A DNA stretch of 64,000 nt from Protea cynaroides (lineage: Eukaryota > Streptophyta > Magnoliopsida > Proteales > Proteaceae), in the NCBI GenBank assembly GCA_028583415.1, contig CM053266.1:84264149-84328148 (forward strand), written 5' to 3'. The translations under genes were made by a program, and so were the position numbers. Positions 34,623 through 46,345 of this stretch are shown in pieces. Position 1 is the stretch's first letter. Every line of letters starts with the position of its first letter. Below the pieces are notes generated by a model. The model saw nothing but the letters and a program-made list of their open reading frames with translations, made no database searches and was not told the origin of the DNA.

Positions 34623-35706
34623 GAATCCCCCACACTTGAGCTTTGCTAGTCTCGAGCAAAGAAAAATATAAAAATAAAATAAAATCCTAACTCACTTTCG
34701 TAGGAATCACAATTGCACTTAGCATGTGCAACAAGCCTTTAAACCCCTAGGTCACCCCTAGTGGACGAGTTGTGTCTCGTGAGTATTTTCAGAGAATAAA
34801 CACACAAAATTTATATAGAAATTTTAAACTTTAATTTTGGTATTAAGGAAAAGAGAGCACACACACATCTTATTAGTCAAGACACTCAACTTGGGATCAA
34901 GAAAACATAGAAACTCCCACACTTGAACTTTGCTACCTCATATGATTCAAACACTGTTGCATCTTAATTAGGAAACCTTGTTATATCTTCCAAACATATC
35001 TCTCCTTAGGGTGAACCCTTTGTAACATACTGGTAACCAAGACTCAAGAGTAGCTTTCAACACTTGTATTTTTTTTTCCTCTTTAAGCTACTCCACTACA
35101 ATTGGCTTGAGAAGTGCATGTGGTTATGCATTCCCATGTTACTATGTAGCTTCGCTTTTGGCATATATCTTTAAAGACATTGATGCTAAAGAGTAATTTT
35201 TTTTTAATAAGAACTGTATCAAAGGAATTTCAATCAAGACACCTCGCTTCTTGAGGCGGAATGTCCTGTATAATTCCAAGAACAAAAAACTCTTATATTA
35301 TTATTTTCTTATTATGATTTTTTTATAGTACAAAGAGGTCTCAGCTTTATTCAAAGGTTGGAATTACCAACTATAATCATAAAATATTCATCCCTTCAGG
35401 AGAGGTAAGATGTATTTTTTAACTTAATTCCCATCTTAAAATACAACCTAAGTACTATCCTCACATAGGGTTTCATTACTTCGTATGTGATAGTTTCCTA
35501 GGTTTCTTTCTCCTTCCTCTTTTGTATTAAAACCATAGAAATAGTGATTGACTTTTCTAAAAACCAAAGTTAAAAAGTTAAAATTTACAATGAAAGCTTA
35601 AAATTAATGAAATCTCAACCCTTCCCCCATACTTAAATCATGCATTGTCCTCAATGTATACAGAAAAATAAAAGACAAGGACAAGGGGAAGAAAAAACTC
35701 ACTGAA
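34623..35706 (-). other. Element G 3' untranslated interior
   Basis: It carries the phrases 'cccacacttgagctttgcta' (34628), a variant at 34917, and 'gcattgtcctcaatgtat' (35644). I associate these with the stretch between pol and the 3' LTR of Athila elements. No ORF. Confidence 0.5.
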
Positions 35707-37280
35707 TCAAGGATCAGTGTAAAAAGGCTTATGGAGATCCATGACCTCTTCAGTGGAGTCATGTGGAAGCTCCGAAAATGGCTTCAAACGCTGGCCATTC
35801 ACTTTGCTGGTTGCACTGGTACCTAGATTTAAAATCTCAATTACACCCGATGAGAAAACATTTTGAACAATATAAGGGCCCTCCCAACGAGATCTAAGTT
35901 TACCAAGAAAAATATGCAAACGAGAATTATAAAGCAAAACCTTGTTGCCAGGGGTGAAAGACTTCTGAAGGATATGTCTGTCATGATAAGCCTTGGTCTT
36001 GTCTTTATAGATGCGGGCACTGTCGTAGGCATCATTTCTCAATTCATCCAACTTAGAGAGCTGGAGTCCTCTATGAGTGCTAGCATCTGACAAATCAAAA
36101 TTTAATTTCTTAATTGCTCAAAATGCCCGATGTTCTAATTCTACTGGTAGATGGCAGGCTTTTCCCCAGACGGTAAGGGGATTGACCAAGAATGGTCTTG
36201 AAAGCAGTTCTATAAGCCCACAAAGCATCTATTAGGAAAATAGACCAATCCTTACGAGTAGGATTGACAGTTTTTTCCAAAATTTGCTTGATTTGTTGAT
36301 TGGACACTTCAACCTGTCTACTAGACTGAGGATGGTAAGGGGTTGCCAATTTATGGGTAATACCATAATTTTGAACAAAGACCTCAAATGGTTTGTTACA
36401 GAAGTGTTTCCCCCTATCGCTAATGATAGCTCGAGGGGTACCAAATCGGGAGAATATATTCTCCTTTAAAAATTTAATGACTACCTTGTGGTCATTGGTC
36501 TTAGTAGCAACAGCTTCTATCCATTTGGACACGTAGTCCACAGCTAAAAAGATATACTCATTCCCAAAAGACTTTGGAAACGGATCCATAAAATCGATGC
36601 CCCAAACATCAAAAACTTTAACCACCAAAATTGGGTTTAGTGGCATCATATTCTGCTTGGTAATGCGACCTAAGGACTGACAATAAGGGCATGCCTTACA
36701 GTAATTAAAGGCATCCTTAAAAAGACTAGGCTAGTAGAATTTAAACTGTAAAACCTTGGCTGCGGTGTTATTTGGCCCAAAGTGGCCACCTCACGCCTGA
36801 TCATGACAATAAGACAACACAGATTGTTGTTCATGGTCAGGTATACATCTCCTGGTAATCTGATCAGGGCAAGTTTTGAACAGATATGGGTCATCCCAAA
36901 AATAGTGCTTGACTTGGGAATGGAATCTATACCTATTCTGGGCGGACCAATGGGAAGGGGTCGCACCCGTTACCAAGTAATTTACAATATCAGTGAACCA
37001 AGGTTCACTAGATACTGTAAACAATTGCTCATCTGGGAAAAACTTGTTGACTGGTGAATCGACAGTCAAAAAATTAGGCAATCGGGATAAGTGGTCAGCA
37101 ACCAAATTTTCTATTCCTGGTTTATCCCTAATCTCTAAGTCAAACTCTTGTAAAAACAAAACCCATCTAATGAGACGAGCTTTGGCATCCTTTTTCTGTA
37201 AGAGATGCTTGAGAACGGCATGATCCGTATACACAATGACATGGGATTCTATCAAGTAGGCACGAAATTTCTCTAAAGCG
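35707..37280 (-). pseudogene. Element G (Athila) integrase with end of RNase H, broken
   Basis: In minus direction: 'DHAVLKHLLQKKDAKARLIR' and 'EIRDKPGIENLVADHLSR' (end of RNase H, 37255 to about 37070); an HHCC finger with a stop in it, then 'DAFNYCKACPYCQ'; the integrase core (36649-36110) with D in 'VWGIDFMDPF', D in 'AIISDRGKHFC' and E in 'RQVEVSNQQ'. A frameshift occurs near 36165. The C-terminal part (36093-35707) reads 'LQLSKLDELRNDAYDSARIY', 'GNKVLLYNSRL' and 'KLRSRWEGPYIV'. All match the Athila lineage. Several stops at former TGG or CGA-type codons. Inactive. Confidence 0.88.
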
Positions 37281-37291
37281 AATACAACAGC

Positions 37292-37738
37292 TTAGAATTC
37301 TTTTTCAGTGGTGGTGTAATTAAGATGTGTATCATTTAAAGTCCTACTTGCATAACAAATTACATGGGATATCTTATTGATCCGTTGCCCAAGGACAGCT
37401 CCTAATGCAAAATCAGAAGCATCACACATAAGCTTAAAGGACTCTATCCATATGGGTGCCTGAATAACGGGGGCAGTGGTTAAAATCTTTTTGATTTGAT
37501 TAAAACTCTCAAGATAGGCATCATTAAAATCAAAGAGCTGGTATTTAGCAAGTAAAGAGGTGAGAGGACGAGCAATTTGACTAAAATTTTTAATGAACCT
37601 CTGATAGAAACCGACATGTCCTAGAAAGGAGTGAATGTCCTTAATAGATTTGGGAACAGGTAGCTTTTCAATCAATTCTATTTTGGCTCTGTCAACCATG
37701 ATCCCATCTTTAGAAATGATGTGACCCAACACTATGCC
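37292..37738 (-). pseudogene. Element G (Athila) RNase H, N-terminal part
   Basis: The open frame 37732-37292 reads 'GHIISKDGIMVDRAKIELI', 'LGHVGFYQRFIKNFSQIARP', 'FKLMCDASDFALGAVLGQ' and 'ASRTLNDTHLNYTTTEKEF'. This is the RT connection and first half of RNase H, with the catalytic D in 'MCDASDFALGAVLG'. It is separated from the RT by one stop (37736-37738) and from the rest of RNase H by another at 37290. Confidence 0.88.
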
Positions 37739-38374
37739 CTATTTTACCATGAAGTGGCATTTCTCCCAATTTAAAACTAAATCTTTCTCCGTATACCGGA
37801 CAAGAACTAAGGAAAGATTATGTAGGCAATCAGAAAAAGTAGACCCATGCACAAAAAAATCATCCATGAATACTTCTAAATATTGCTCTACCATATCTGA
37901 GAAGATGCTCATCATGCACCTTTGAAAAGTAGCAGGGGCATTGCATAGCCCAAAAGGCATGCGCCGATAAGCATAGGTTCCATAGGGGCATGTGAAAGTG
38001 GTTTTGTGTTGGTCATCTAAGGCAATGGGGATTTTATTGTAATCGGAGTATCCATCTAAGAAGCAATAGTATTCATGTCCGACCAACCTCTCTAACATTT
38101 GATCAATGAAAGGCAAAGGGAAGTGATCCTTCCATGTTGCCGTATTCAGCTTTTTGTAGTCTATGTAGACTCTCCATCCTATTTGGATACATATTGGAAT
38201 CAATTCATTGTCAGCATTAGCAACTACAGTGACTCCTGATTTCTTTGGTACCACATGTATCGGACTTACCCACTCACTGTCAGATATGGGATATATGATC
38301 CCATGAGCCAAGTATTTTAGAATCTCTTCGTTAATGGCTTCCTTCATCACAGGATTTACCCGTCTCTGAGGTTG
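37739..38374 (-). pseudogene. Element G (Athila) reverse transcriptase
   Basis: 204 open codons with RT motifs in order: 'EEILKYLAHGIIYPISDSEW', 'WRVYIDYKKLNTATWKDHFP', 'YYCFLDGYSDYNKI', 'YRRMPFGLCNAPATFQRCM' and the catalytic VFMDDFFVHG (FMDD, about 37885). The spacing and the WVSPIHVVPKKSG signature (38270) are Athila-like. One stop (38372-38374, TGA) separates it from the upstream linker. Confidence 0.92.
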
Positions 38375-38938
38375 TCATGAGGGGTTGGTATCTTCCATAA
38401 GGTGTATATGATGCTGAACAATAGATGGACTAATACCTTTGATGTCAGCCACAGTCCAACCTAAGGCTTCCTTGTGATTTTGTAAGAGTTTGACTAACTC
38501 TTCTTCATGATTAGAAGTCAAATCAGATGCAATAATAACAGAAAGAGTCTGGTCAGGTCCTAGGAAGACATACTTCAAAGTGGATGGTAACTCCTTTAAT
38601 TCTAAGCTAGGTGGTTCAACCATTGAGGGGTTGGGATTGGAAATGGATAGAGGTCCTAGAGGTTCCACATGTGTGTGGATACTCCATGCCTCTGATGAGA
38701 AAGTATCTTCTACTCCTCCCAACTCTTCCATACGCTGCGAGAATTTTGAGTCAAAGTCAATGTCAAAAGTGGTCTCTATATGGTTAGGGAATTCTTGGAG
38801 CATATGTACTTCCTTATTCGGTTGCTTACCCAGTCTAAATACATTTAAATCACCAGTTTGGTTACCAAATGACAGTTTCATGAGACCATTCCTGTAATTT
38901 ATCAGTGCATTGCTTATAGCCAGCCCAGGCCGAGCCAA
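38375..38938 (-). pseudogene. Element G (Athila) protease-RT linker, truncated at its upstream end
   Basis: The frame starts 'RPGLAISNALINYRNGLMKL', equivalent to the end of Athila protease, and runs to 'KGISPSIVQHHIHLMEDTN', the usual entry into RT. At 38938 it meets unrelated GC-rich sequence. Protease, gag and 5' LTR of element G are therefore missing. Confidence 0.82.
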
Positions 38939-39756
38939 CCCAGCCAGTCAGACCCAGCCAAGGCTGGCCCAGGCCAAGCCAGCCCGGCTAGTCAGACCCA
39001 GTCCAGGGCTGGCCTGAAAACCCGAACGGGGGTCCTTGGATACCCAATCTGAACCAGAATGGGTGACCCGCTAACCCGAACCGAAAACCCAAAAGTTTGA
39101 CCCGATAATTTAACCCAAAAACCTGGAAGTTTGACCCATTGACCCGATTAAGTGAACCGGTTTTGGTTTGGTTTAACCAAACCAATTTTGGTTTGGATCA
39201 GACTGCGGTTCATCCCCGGTCCATATTCTAAGGCCTGTTTGGCTTGCAATTTTTTGACTGCGTTCACAATCCGACTTTAAACTGGATTTGTGGGAGCTAG
39301 GAAAGTCAGATTGACCTCCGGTTTATTCCGTTGGACTTAGTTTTCAATGCTCTTCAATCTGGAATATATATTGTTACATTTTGATACATTGGAAATAGTA
39401 TTTTTCCAAATTAATGCTCTTTTGGAGCTCGATTTGCCGTGTTTCTGCTGGTGTTTCTCAATATTCATGTATCATAATGATTGTTGAGCTATAGTGCATG
39501 TTTATTTGAATGTTTAGACTTATAAAATTGATTTTTGAAAAACATTTATGGTTATATATATCCCTCTAGAGCTGTAATTTGGAATTTGTTCATATCATGG
39601 TGGAACTTGGTAGATCCCACCAAAGTGGTATACTTTGTTTTGTCATGATGTGTTCAAATTCAAGCGACTATATTTGTAAATGCTTTAAAGAATGACAGTG
39701 TTCACCCAAGGGTGGCATTGTCCCGGTTTATTTAAATTATGATTTGTACATATTGT
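38939..39756. other. Unassigned junction segment
   Basis: 38900-39010 is GC-rich with repeated 'cagcccagg/ccagccaag' units. 39010-39230 has repeated 'aacccgaa' and 'gttgacccga' phrases and a 'tttggtttggtttaacc' stretch. From 39240 the sequence is AT-rich. No ORF and no match elsewhere in the window. It could be a short nested insertion between elements G and F. Confidence 0.3.
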
Positions 39757-40650
39757 GTAAGGATTGGGTGGGACCACCAAAGTGGCAAGCTCAGTTCTAT
39801 CATGATATGTTCAAATCCAGTACTTATGCATTTATAGGCACAACAAAGAAGGATAGTGCTTACTCAAAGGTGACATTATCAAGATTTTTACTTTTGTGGA
39901 AGAAGCAAAGAGCGGCATTGTCCACCCAAAGGTGGTGTCAAAGATCATGTATACTCATGCACATGGATGAAGGATCTTGACTTTAGGAGTTTCATACACC
40001 CAAAGGTGGTGGAATTTCGAGAGTCATTATCCCTTCGCAGGTTCTGCACAGATAGTAAGAGGACAGTGCACTCTTATCCCAAAGGATAAGGGTGTAGTTT
40101 CGATTGAATCTTCAAAAAAAATACACTTGCATATGTTTAATTATTGTAAGTTTAACTTATCTTGTGTGTATGTTTGTATTATTTCACACATATTTGTACA
40201 TGTTATGTAAGGATTGGGTGGGACCACCAAAGTGGCAAGCTCAGTTCTATCATGATATGCTCAAATCCAGTACTTATGCATTTATAGACACAACAAAGAA
40301 GGATAGTGCTCACTCAAAGGTGACATTATCAAGATTTTCACTTTTATGGAAGCAGCAAAGAGCGACATTGTCCACCCAAAGGTGGTGGTGTCAAAGATCA
40401 TGTATACTCATGCACATGGATGAAGGATCTTGACTTTAGGAGTTTCATACACCTAAAGGTGGTGGAATTTTGAGAGTCATTATACCTTCGCAGGTTCTGC
40501 ACAGATAGTAAGAGGACCAGTGTGCTCTTGTCCTAAAGGATAAGGGTGTAGTTTCGATTGACTCTTCAAAGAAAATAGACTTGCATATGTTTAATTATTG
40601 TAAGTTTAACTTATCTTGTGTGTATGTTTGCATTATATCACACATATTAG
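39757..40650. repeat. Two-unit 450-bp tandem repeat inside element F
   Basis: The block 'gtaaggattgggtgggacc' is at 39757 and 40207. The two units agree closely to about 40640, and a weaker third copy precedes them (39600-39750). The short motif 'caaaggtgg' recurs many times in each unit. Confidence 0.85.
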
Positions 40651-41690
40651 AGAACATATAATGATCAAACACCTCATGATGCCTGTTATGGCGGGCCAGT
40701 TCTATGAATTGGCATGAAAGATTGAAAGCTAGTCTAGGAGTGTTTAACCTAGATATACTCAGCAAAGATTGTATTCTGGTCTTTAGGAATATTTAATCCC
40801 TAAGATCAGATAAAAGAAACTTCAAATAAGGAACATTGGAAATAGATGTTCAGAGTGAAATCCAAAGAAATTTTGGTCTTTAAAAATGGGGTGGAGAGAT
40901 GTTGTTTTCTTAAGGTTGTCTGTACCAGTTTTGATGGTATATCATGATAATGGTATATGAGGAAACACATGTTAGAGCTATTAGCCATCACTAATAAGCT
41001 CTAAGATATGTGAATCTCTGTAGGTAACTCATTGGAATATTATAGATGATTCACTTGATTTTCACTTCCTCACCTAAACTGCAAAGTTAGATCCTGGTGA
41101 TCCATAAACCTAGTGGACAGAAGTTGATTTGATTTTCTTTTCACTAAGGAAGAAATTTCAAAGAAAAGAGAAATGAAGGAATACAAATGTCATGACGTAA
41201 GCCATACTCTGACAAATGCAGTCCATACTCTGACAAATGCAGTAAGTGAAAGGTGGGGTCTTACAGAAAGAAAAACAAATTTTCAAGGAATAATAAGAAA
41301 CTTTTGACAAGAAAAATGATTTTATGGAATTACAAGAACCCAGAAAGAACATGTGAAAAATGTTATAGCTGGAAGAAAAGTAGGATCATGAAACTTTCAA
41401 GTGAGAAGGTAATGGAGATTGAAGACTATAAAAATGTTGAAAAGAATAGAATTCTAGAAATCCCTAAAGTTAATGACTTGCTTACTTGTAAGGATTGTTT
41501 AAGGGAAAAATATTTTATTAAAAGATTAAGACTGTTGGATTTGAAGGAGAATGTAAATTGTTTAGATAGAGTGAGTGATATTGATTTATTCCCAATGATT
41601 TTAGCCAAATGTTTACAAATGCTAAAGCTTATGGCTTAGCATCATGTGGATGAGATTCAACAACAAAAGAGTGACAAATAGATGTGATCA
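40651..41690 (+). pseudogene. Element F copia gag to integrase-finger remnant
   Basis: The longest frame (41253-41639) contains 'CEKCYSWKK' and 'VNDLLTCKDCLREKYFIKRL'. The latter resembles the CxxC part of the copia integrase finger and the following 'GK.....F' stretch. Upstream sequence fits a badly broken gag. Stops and indels abound, and protease was not found. Confidence 0.5.
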
Positions 41691-42310
41691 AGAGAACTCG
41701 AGAGTGTTTTAGCTCCTTTGGAGTGATCAATTCTGCAGCCTATAGTATTAATAGGGTGCCAGGTAAGTTGGTTTCAGTTCAAATTGTTTTCTTGATTGGA
41801 ACTGTAAAAGTAACGTATTTTCATAACACTCGTGGGAGAGTGATTATTTTAGGACATTGAGTTATCATTTTTTGGATATCCACTCATATTTGAAGGATTC
41901 AACAAGATTCATTGATGATGTTGGTTAGCAGTCACATCCAAGAAATATAAGTTTAATGAGACCACATGGAAATTGTTGTGGAGCAATTAGTTGAGGTATC
42001 AAAAATATTATCAGAGTGTAATGAGATAATTGTTGAAATTATCTTCATTCAAGTTGATGCATAGTCAAAATACCAGAGCTAGATAAGGCAATGAGGAGAT
42101 ATAATAGACCATGTAGATCTGTGATTTCATCCAATCACAAGTTATACCTCAAAAATAGATGTTTTGACATTGAAAAAGATGAAGATCTCAATAGTTTTGA
42201 GCAAGTTGTCAATAATAAAATTATTTTTGAGTGATTACTAGTCATAAATGATGTATCTTATTTATGAACATCAATGAGATTTGAGATTTTATGCTCTTGT
42301 CATGAGCGGC
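41691..42310 (+). pseudogene. Element F copia integrase remnant
   Basis: Broken frames in this region read 'AAYSINRVPGKLVSVQIVF' (relatives: A-x-Y-x-x-N-R-x-P) and a 'VTYFHNTRGRVIILGH' stretch, in the position and style of the C-terminal part of copia integrase. No catalytic triad is readable. Confidence 0.5.
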
Positions 42311-43660
42311 GTACTCATAGGCTCAAAATGGATATGTAAGAAAATGTGTGATTCCAGTGGAAAAATTGATTGCTACAAAGTAAAACTTGAAGCGAAGTAG
42401 AATCACACAAAGAGAATGAAAAGTATAGACTTCAAATCTTTGAGGTTTTAGTTGTGTATTTTATTTTAGAGTTGCATCTGATAGATGTAAGGATCTTTTG
42501 ATCAAAGAAAATCTGGAAGAAGATGTTTATAGGCTTTATCCAGAAGGTTTTGAGGTAAAGGTGAAAGAATATCTATTTTTAGACTTATAAAGTCAATATG
42601 TGGATTAAGCAAGCATCCAGGTAGTGGTACCTGAAATTTGACAAAGTTGTATCTTCTTAAAACTTTGTTGAGATTATCATTGATCATTATGTATATATAG
42701 AGGTCAGTGAGAGTGGATTTATTTCCTAGTCATATGTGTCGATGGTTAATCACTTGACCAGTAGTGACATGGTTTACCTGTTGAAACCATAGTTTCAATG
42801 TCTGATAAATTTGAGATGAAGAATGTGTGAGTAAGTACTTTTGTACTTGACATTGAGTTTTCTCGTGACAGGAAAAATGAAACTCTGGGTTTGTCTCAAA
42901 GGGTATAAGTTATTCGTGTTCTAGAATGATTGAATGTACATGCATAACAGTTAAGTTGCAGATGTTTAAATCAGAGAGGAGACAAATTGACAGAGTTATG
43001 TTCAAGAAATGATGTTCAGAGATTGAGCAAGTATAGAGCTTGGTGTATGCTCAAGATTATATTTATTCTCACATAGCCTTTGTTTAGAGTGTTTTAAGAC
43101 ATTTTTAGTTGGATGCTGTATAGCTCTCTGAACAATGAGAATAGAAGGTCATGCAGTACTTGCAGAGGACCAAAGATTATCTACTCATTTGTGGCAGTAG
43201 TGACACTCTTGGCTATTGTGATGTAGTGTTTGGTGATTGCATTGGTGGCATGAATCCCATCTCAGTTTTTTTTTGTTATGATGGTAGATGTACCCTCTGG
43301 GGAAAAATGCAAAGAAGTTTATCCATGCATCACCCTCTTGGTAAGATAGATTTTTTAACTATATGCGAAACTATTAAGTAGCATATCTGGTTGAAGAGTT
43401 ATCTTTCATACCTTAAAAGGTTGTAAGTTTTTACTTAGGCCTATTGAGATGTGTTGTGACAGCAGTTTAGCTGTGTTGTTCTCAAAGAATAATGTGAAAT
43501 CTAGTAATTTAAAGCATAATAGAGATCGGATTTCAAATCTCTTTAGGTGAGAGAAAAAGGTCAAAGAAATTATATCATTGTAGAGCACATTCATTAAATA
43601 TCTTGATTGTAGATTCTCTGACAAAGGTTTTGTCAAGGGGAGTCTTCAAGGGACTGTATG
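42311..43660 (+). pseudogene. Element F copia RT and RNase H remnant
   Basis: RT begins with 'SKWICKKMCDSSGKIDCYKV' (42325-42390), the copia RT opening. RNase H pieces follow: 'SLVYAQDYIYSHIAFV' (43035), 'VMQYLQRTKDYLLICGSSDT' then 'GYCDVVFGDC' (43148-43240), and 'RPIEMCCDSSLAVLFSKNN' (43437). The order is right for Ty1/copia, but the frame is lost many times, and the YVDD box could not be found. Confidence 0.72.
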
Positions 43661-43854
43661 TTTAATATATAAATGGTTAATTCATTAAATGTGTTTGGTT
43701 AGTGGAAGACTTTTCTCACATTGATAATGATTTAATTCATTATGTGTATTTACATTGCCTATGGTTTTGGCACAGACATTTATAACCATGGTTATTTTTA
43801 TATCAGCATTCATTTATTGCTATGTTGCACATTCATTGACATGTCATTGACAAA

Positions 43855-44345
43855 AGGCAGTATTAAGCCAAAATACAAAAGGCAGTATTAAGCCAGGACT
43901 CAAAAGGCAATATTAAGCCAGAACATAAAATGCAGTATTAAGTCAGAACTCAAAAGGCAGTATTAAGCCAGAACATAAAAGACAGTATTAAGCCAGAACA
44001 CAAAAGAAAGTATTAAGCCAGGATCCAAAAAGGTAGTATTAAGTCAAGTCTTAAAAGACAGTATTAAGCCAGAACACAAAAGGCAGTATTAAGCCAGGAC
44101 TCAAAAAGGTAATATTAAGCCAAGTCTTAAAAGACAGTATTAAGCCAGAACACAAAAGGCAGTATTAAGCCAGGACCCAAAAGGCAGTATTAAGCCAAGT
44201 CTCAGAAGGCGGTATTAAGCCAAAAACATAAAGGCAGTATTAAGCCAGGACCCAAAAGGCAGTATTAAGCCAAGTCTCAGAAGGCGGTATTAAGCCAAAA
44301 ACATAAAGGCAGTATTAAGCCAAGTTTCAGAGGCGGTAAGCCAAG
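43855..44345. repeat. 22-24 bp array 'aaggcagtattaagccagga', about 21 units
   Basis: Units such as 'aaaaggcagtattaagccag' repeat between the end of copia RNase H and the 3' polypurine tract. A higher-order repeat is visible: groups of two or three variant units (catalogue 'aagtctcagaaggcggtatt') recur near 44195 and 44270. Confidence 0.9.
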
Positions 44346-44536
44346 GTCAAAATAAACAAGGAGACTTATGTTCGTAATAACATAAAGTTGTATGCCGTAT
44401 AATTGAGGTGTATCTTCTGCTGTTGTTCAATATTAGTCTGCTTGTTGGAAGGTATGAGGTTTGGGATAATCTGGTTTTTAATTAATGGTTTCCATGGACA
44501 CACTAGTTTTTAATAGTCTTGTGGAATAATGTAACC

Positions 44537-44548
44537 CAAGTGGGAGAT
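44537..44548 (+). other. Element F polypurine tract
   Basis: 'caagtgggagat' directly before TGTAAAATC; 'aagtgggagatTGT' is the standard copia form. Confidence 0.85.
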
Positions 44549-44955
44549 TGTAAAATCTTTCTTATTCTGATTTTATTATTATGGGCAACATTATCTTACT
44601 TGCTATTTTGACTGGTGGGAATCCAATCAAGGTTGATTGATTATCCCTTTCCAAATATAAATCAAATCTATACCATTATGGGATTGGGATAGATTCAAAT
44701 TCTAAATCATTATAAATATGAAGCAGGGTCCCTATAGTCTCTCTGCGTGAGATCAAGAGGACCCATACCTAAGGGAGAGGAGACTGTAGAAGATCTCTGC
44801 AGGAATCAGGCGAAAACAAAAGGTCAGAAAACAATCTCCAATGAAAAGGTATGTCTTATTTCATTTTAATAGATTGTGTTATTGCTCAGTTGTATTTTAC
44901 ATTTCATGTGGGATTCATTGTAATGAATTTTATTAGGATTAATTAAAATCCTACA
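44549..44955 (+). repeat. Element F 3' LTR
   Basis: 407 bp, TGTAAAATC to AATCCTACA, followed by the GTTAC target duplication. It gives the full length that the truncated 5' LTR lacks. Confidence 0.9.
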
Positions 44956-44960
44956 GTTAC

Positions 44961-46345
44961 TCGATTTTCTCATAGGTTAATCTATTGGGGCTGAAAGTTG
45001 AATTGTAGGGAACCCTTTCATAGGTGATTCTACCCTTAGGGATTTGTCTCAAGAGACCACTCCTACAAGGTGAAATCATGCCTTCAACATGGTTTGGTTT
45101 TTTCTTGAACCAAACCCAAGTTCAGTTATTAGATATTTTTATTTCACTTATTGTTTTGAGTGTTAGTTGGATCTATTCAATAGATCTAGTGGTTAGGAAT
45201 CTGTGCCAAAAGTTTCATTTGGATAACTATTGAGGAAGATTTCTCATCTGAAATGCCCTCAACTCTTTCATTGGTTCCTAATTACCTAAGAAGAAGCCCT
45301 CATTTTCTAAACTTGTTTTTAATTTATTCCTTCCTATTTCAGTTTCCAAATACTATATTTTTCTATTTCTTCTCTTTTATTGTAGGGATTTGGTTGGTTC
45401 TTACTTTAAATTTATTATTTTTGTGTTTTTGGATGGTTTTTTTTTTTTGTACATTCATTGCAAAAACAGCATTATATGTTTTCTAGATTCAAATCGGATT
45501 TTATCCAAATGAAATTAAGATTCAGATTTAGTTTTTACACATCTGGCAGATTTTGAATTGGATTTGGAGAAGATATTTGGTAAACGGATTCAAATTTGGA
45601 CAGTGGCGTATCCAATTCAAATTCAATCAGTTTACATCTTTACTTCTAGGTTGATTGCAATGCCAAAGATGTCTTGCAACTCTTCTAGGATGCGATTAGG
45701 ATTAGAAAACTTCCAACTCTTTCAGATTGAAGTAAAATTCTTCTACGTTTCAAGGTGTGAACTCTTCAAGGTTCAAAGGAGAAGACATGCTCCAATCCAC
45801 TTTTTTAGTTAAAAAAAGAAAAACAAAAACTTACTTATTATGTGAAGATTAGTCACTATTTATAGGATTTACAAACATTTAAATCTATCAAAATAATCTC
45901 AACCATCTCCTATAATCCTAGGACTAAGATTGCACATAGAGAAAATAAAAGATAAATATAAATGGTTTAATAATTTCAGTATATAAAAATTTGTCCTAAT
46001 GTATTGATACTTGTTCTTAGGCATAGAAATTTGTTTTAATGAGAAAACCTAGATTATCTTAGTTAATCTATATAAAGAGTCACAATAGTAGAGAAGGTAG
46101 AAAGAAGTTTTAAGAAGAATGTCCACATCATCATCCATTAAAGCAAATGAAAAGACAATTATGTACATGCTCAGAGAAAAGATCACAACTCTTTAGATAC
46201 AGTTTGGATTGATCTTATGTCAAAGGTATATGAAATTAAATTCATAAGGTTACAACTTTCATGTTTTGAGTATTTTAAAATTCAAAATAGAAATATCCAG
46301 AAAATACCCTTGAAGTCTGTACGTAAAAATAACATGGCTCTCATT
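44961..46345. other. Unit X copy 1, AT-rich part
   Basis: No coding region was recognised. It is paralogous to 51623-53015. It includes a (T)n run at 45437 and LTR-like stretches. Confidence 0.5.

Larger units (their letters stand above)
33310..44955 (+). mobile_element. Element F: decayed Ty1/copia retrotransposon with nested Athila fragment
   Basis: It is bounded by GTTAC duplications. The 3' LTR (44549-44955) is complete, and the 5' LTR (33310-33632) keeps only its first 323 bases before Athila sequence begins. The polypurine tract 'aagtgggagat' before 44549 is typical of copia. Copia RT, RNase H and integrase remnants lie at 41253-43660. No PBS is left because the region after the 5' LTR is missing. 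It also carries a 450-bp duplication (39757-40650) and a 22-24 bp array (43855-44345). Confidence 0.88.

Noticed and set aside
45253..45486. 77-codon hydrophobic ORF that looks like a membrane protein
   Set aside because: T-rich DNA gives F/L-rich peptides; the paralog at 51957-52226 reads in other frames and does not keep it.
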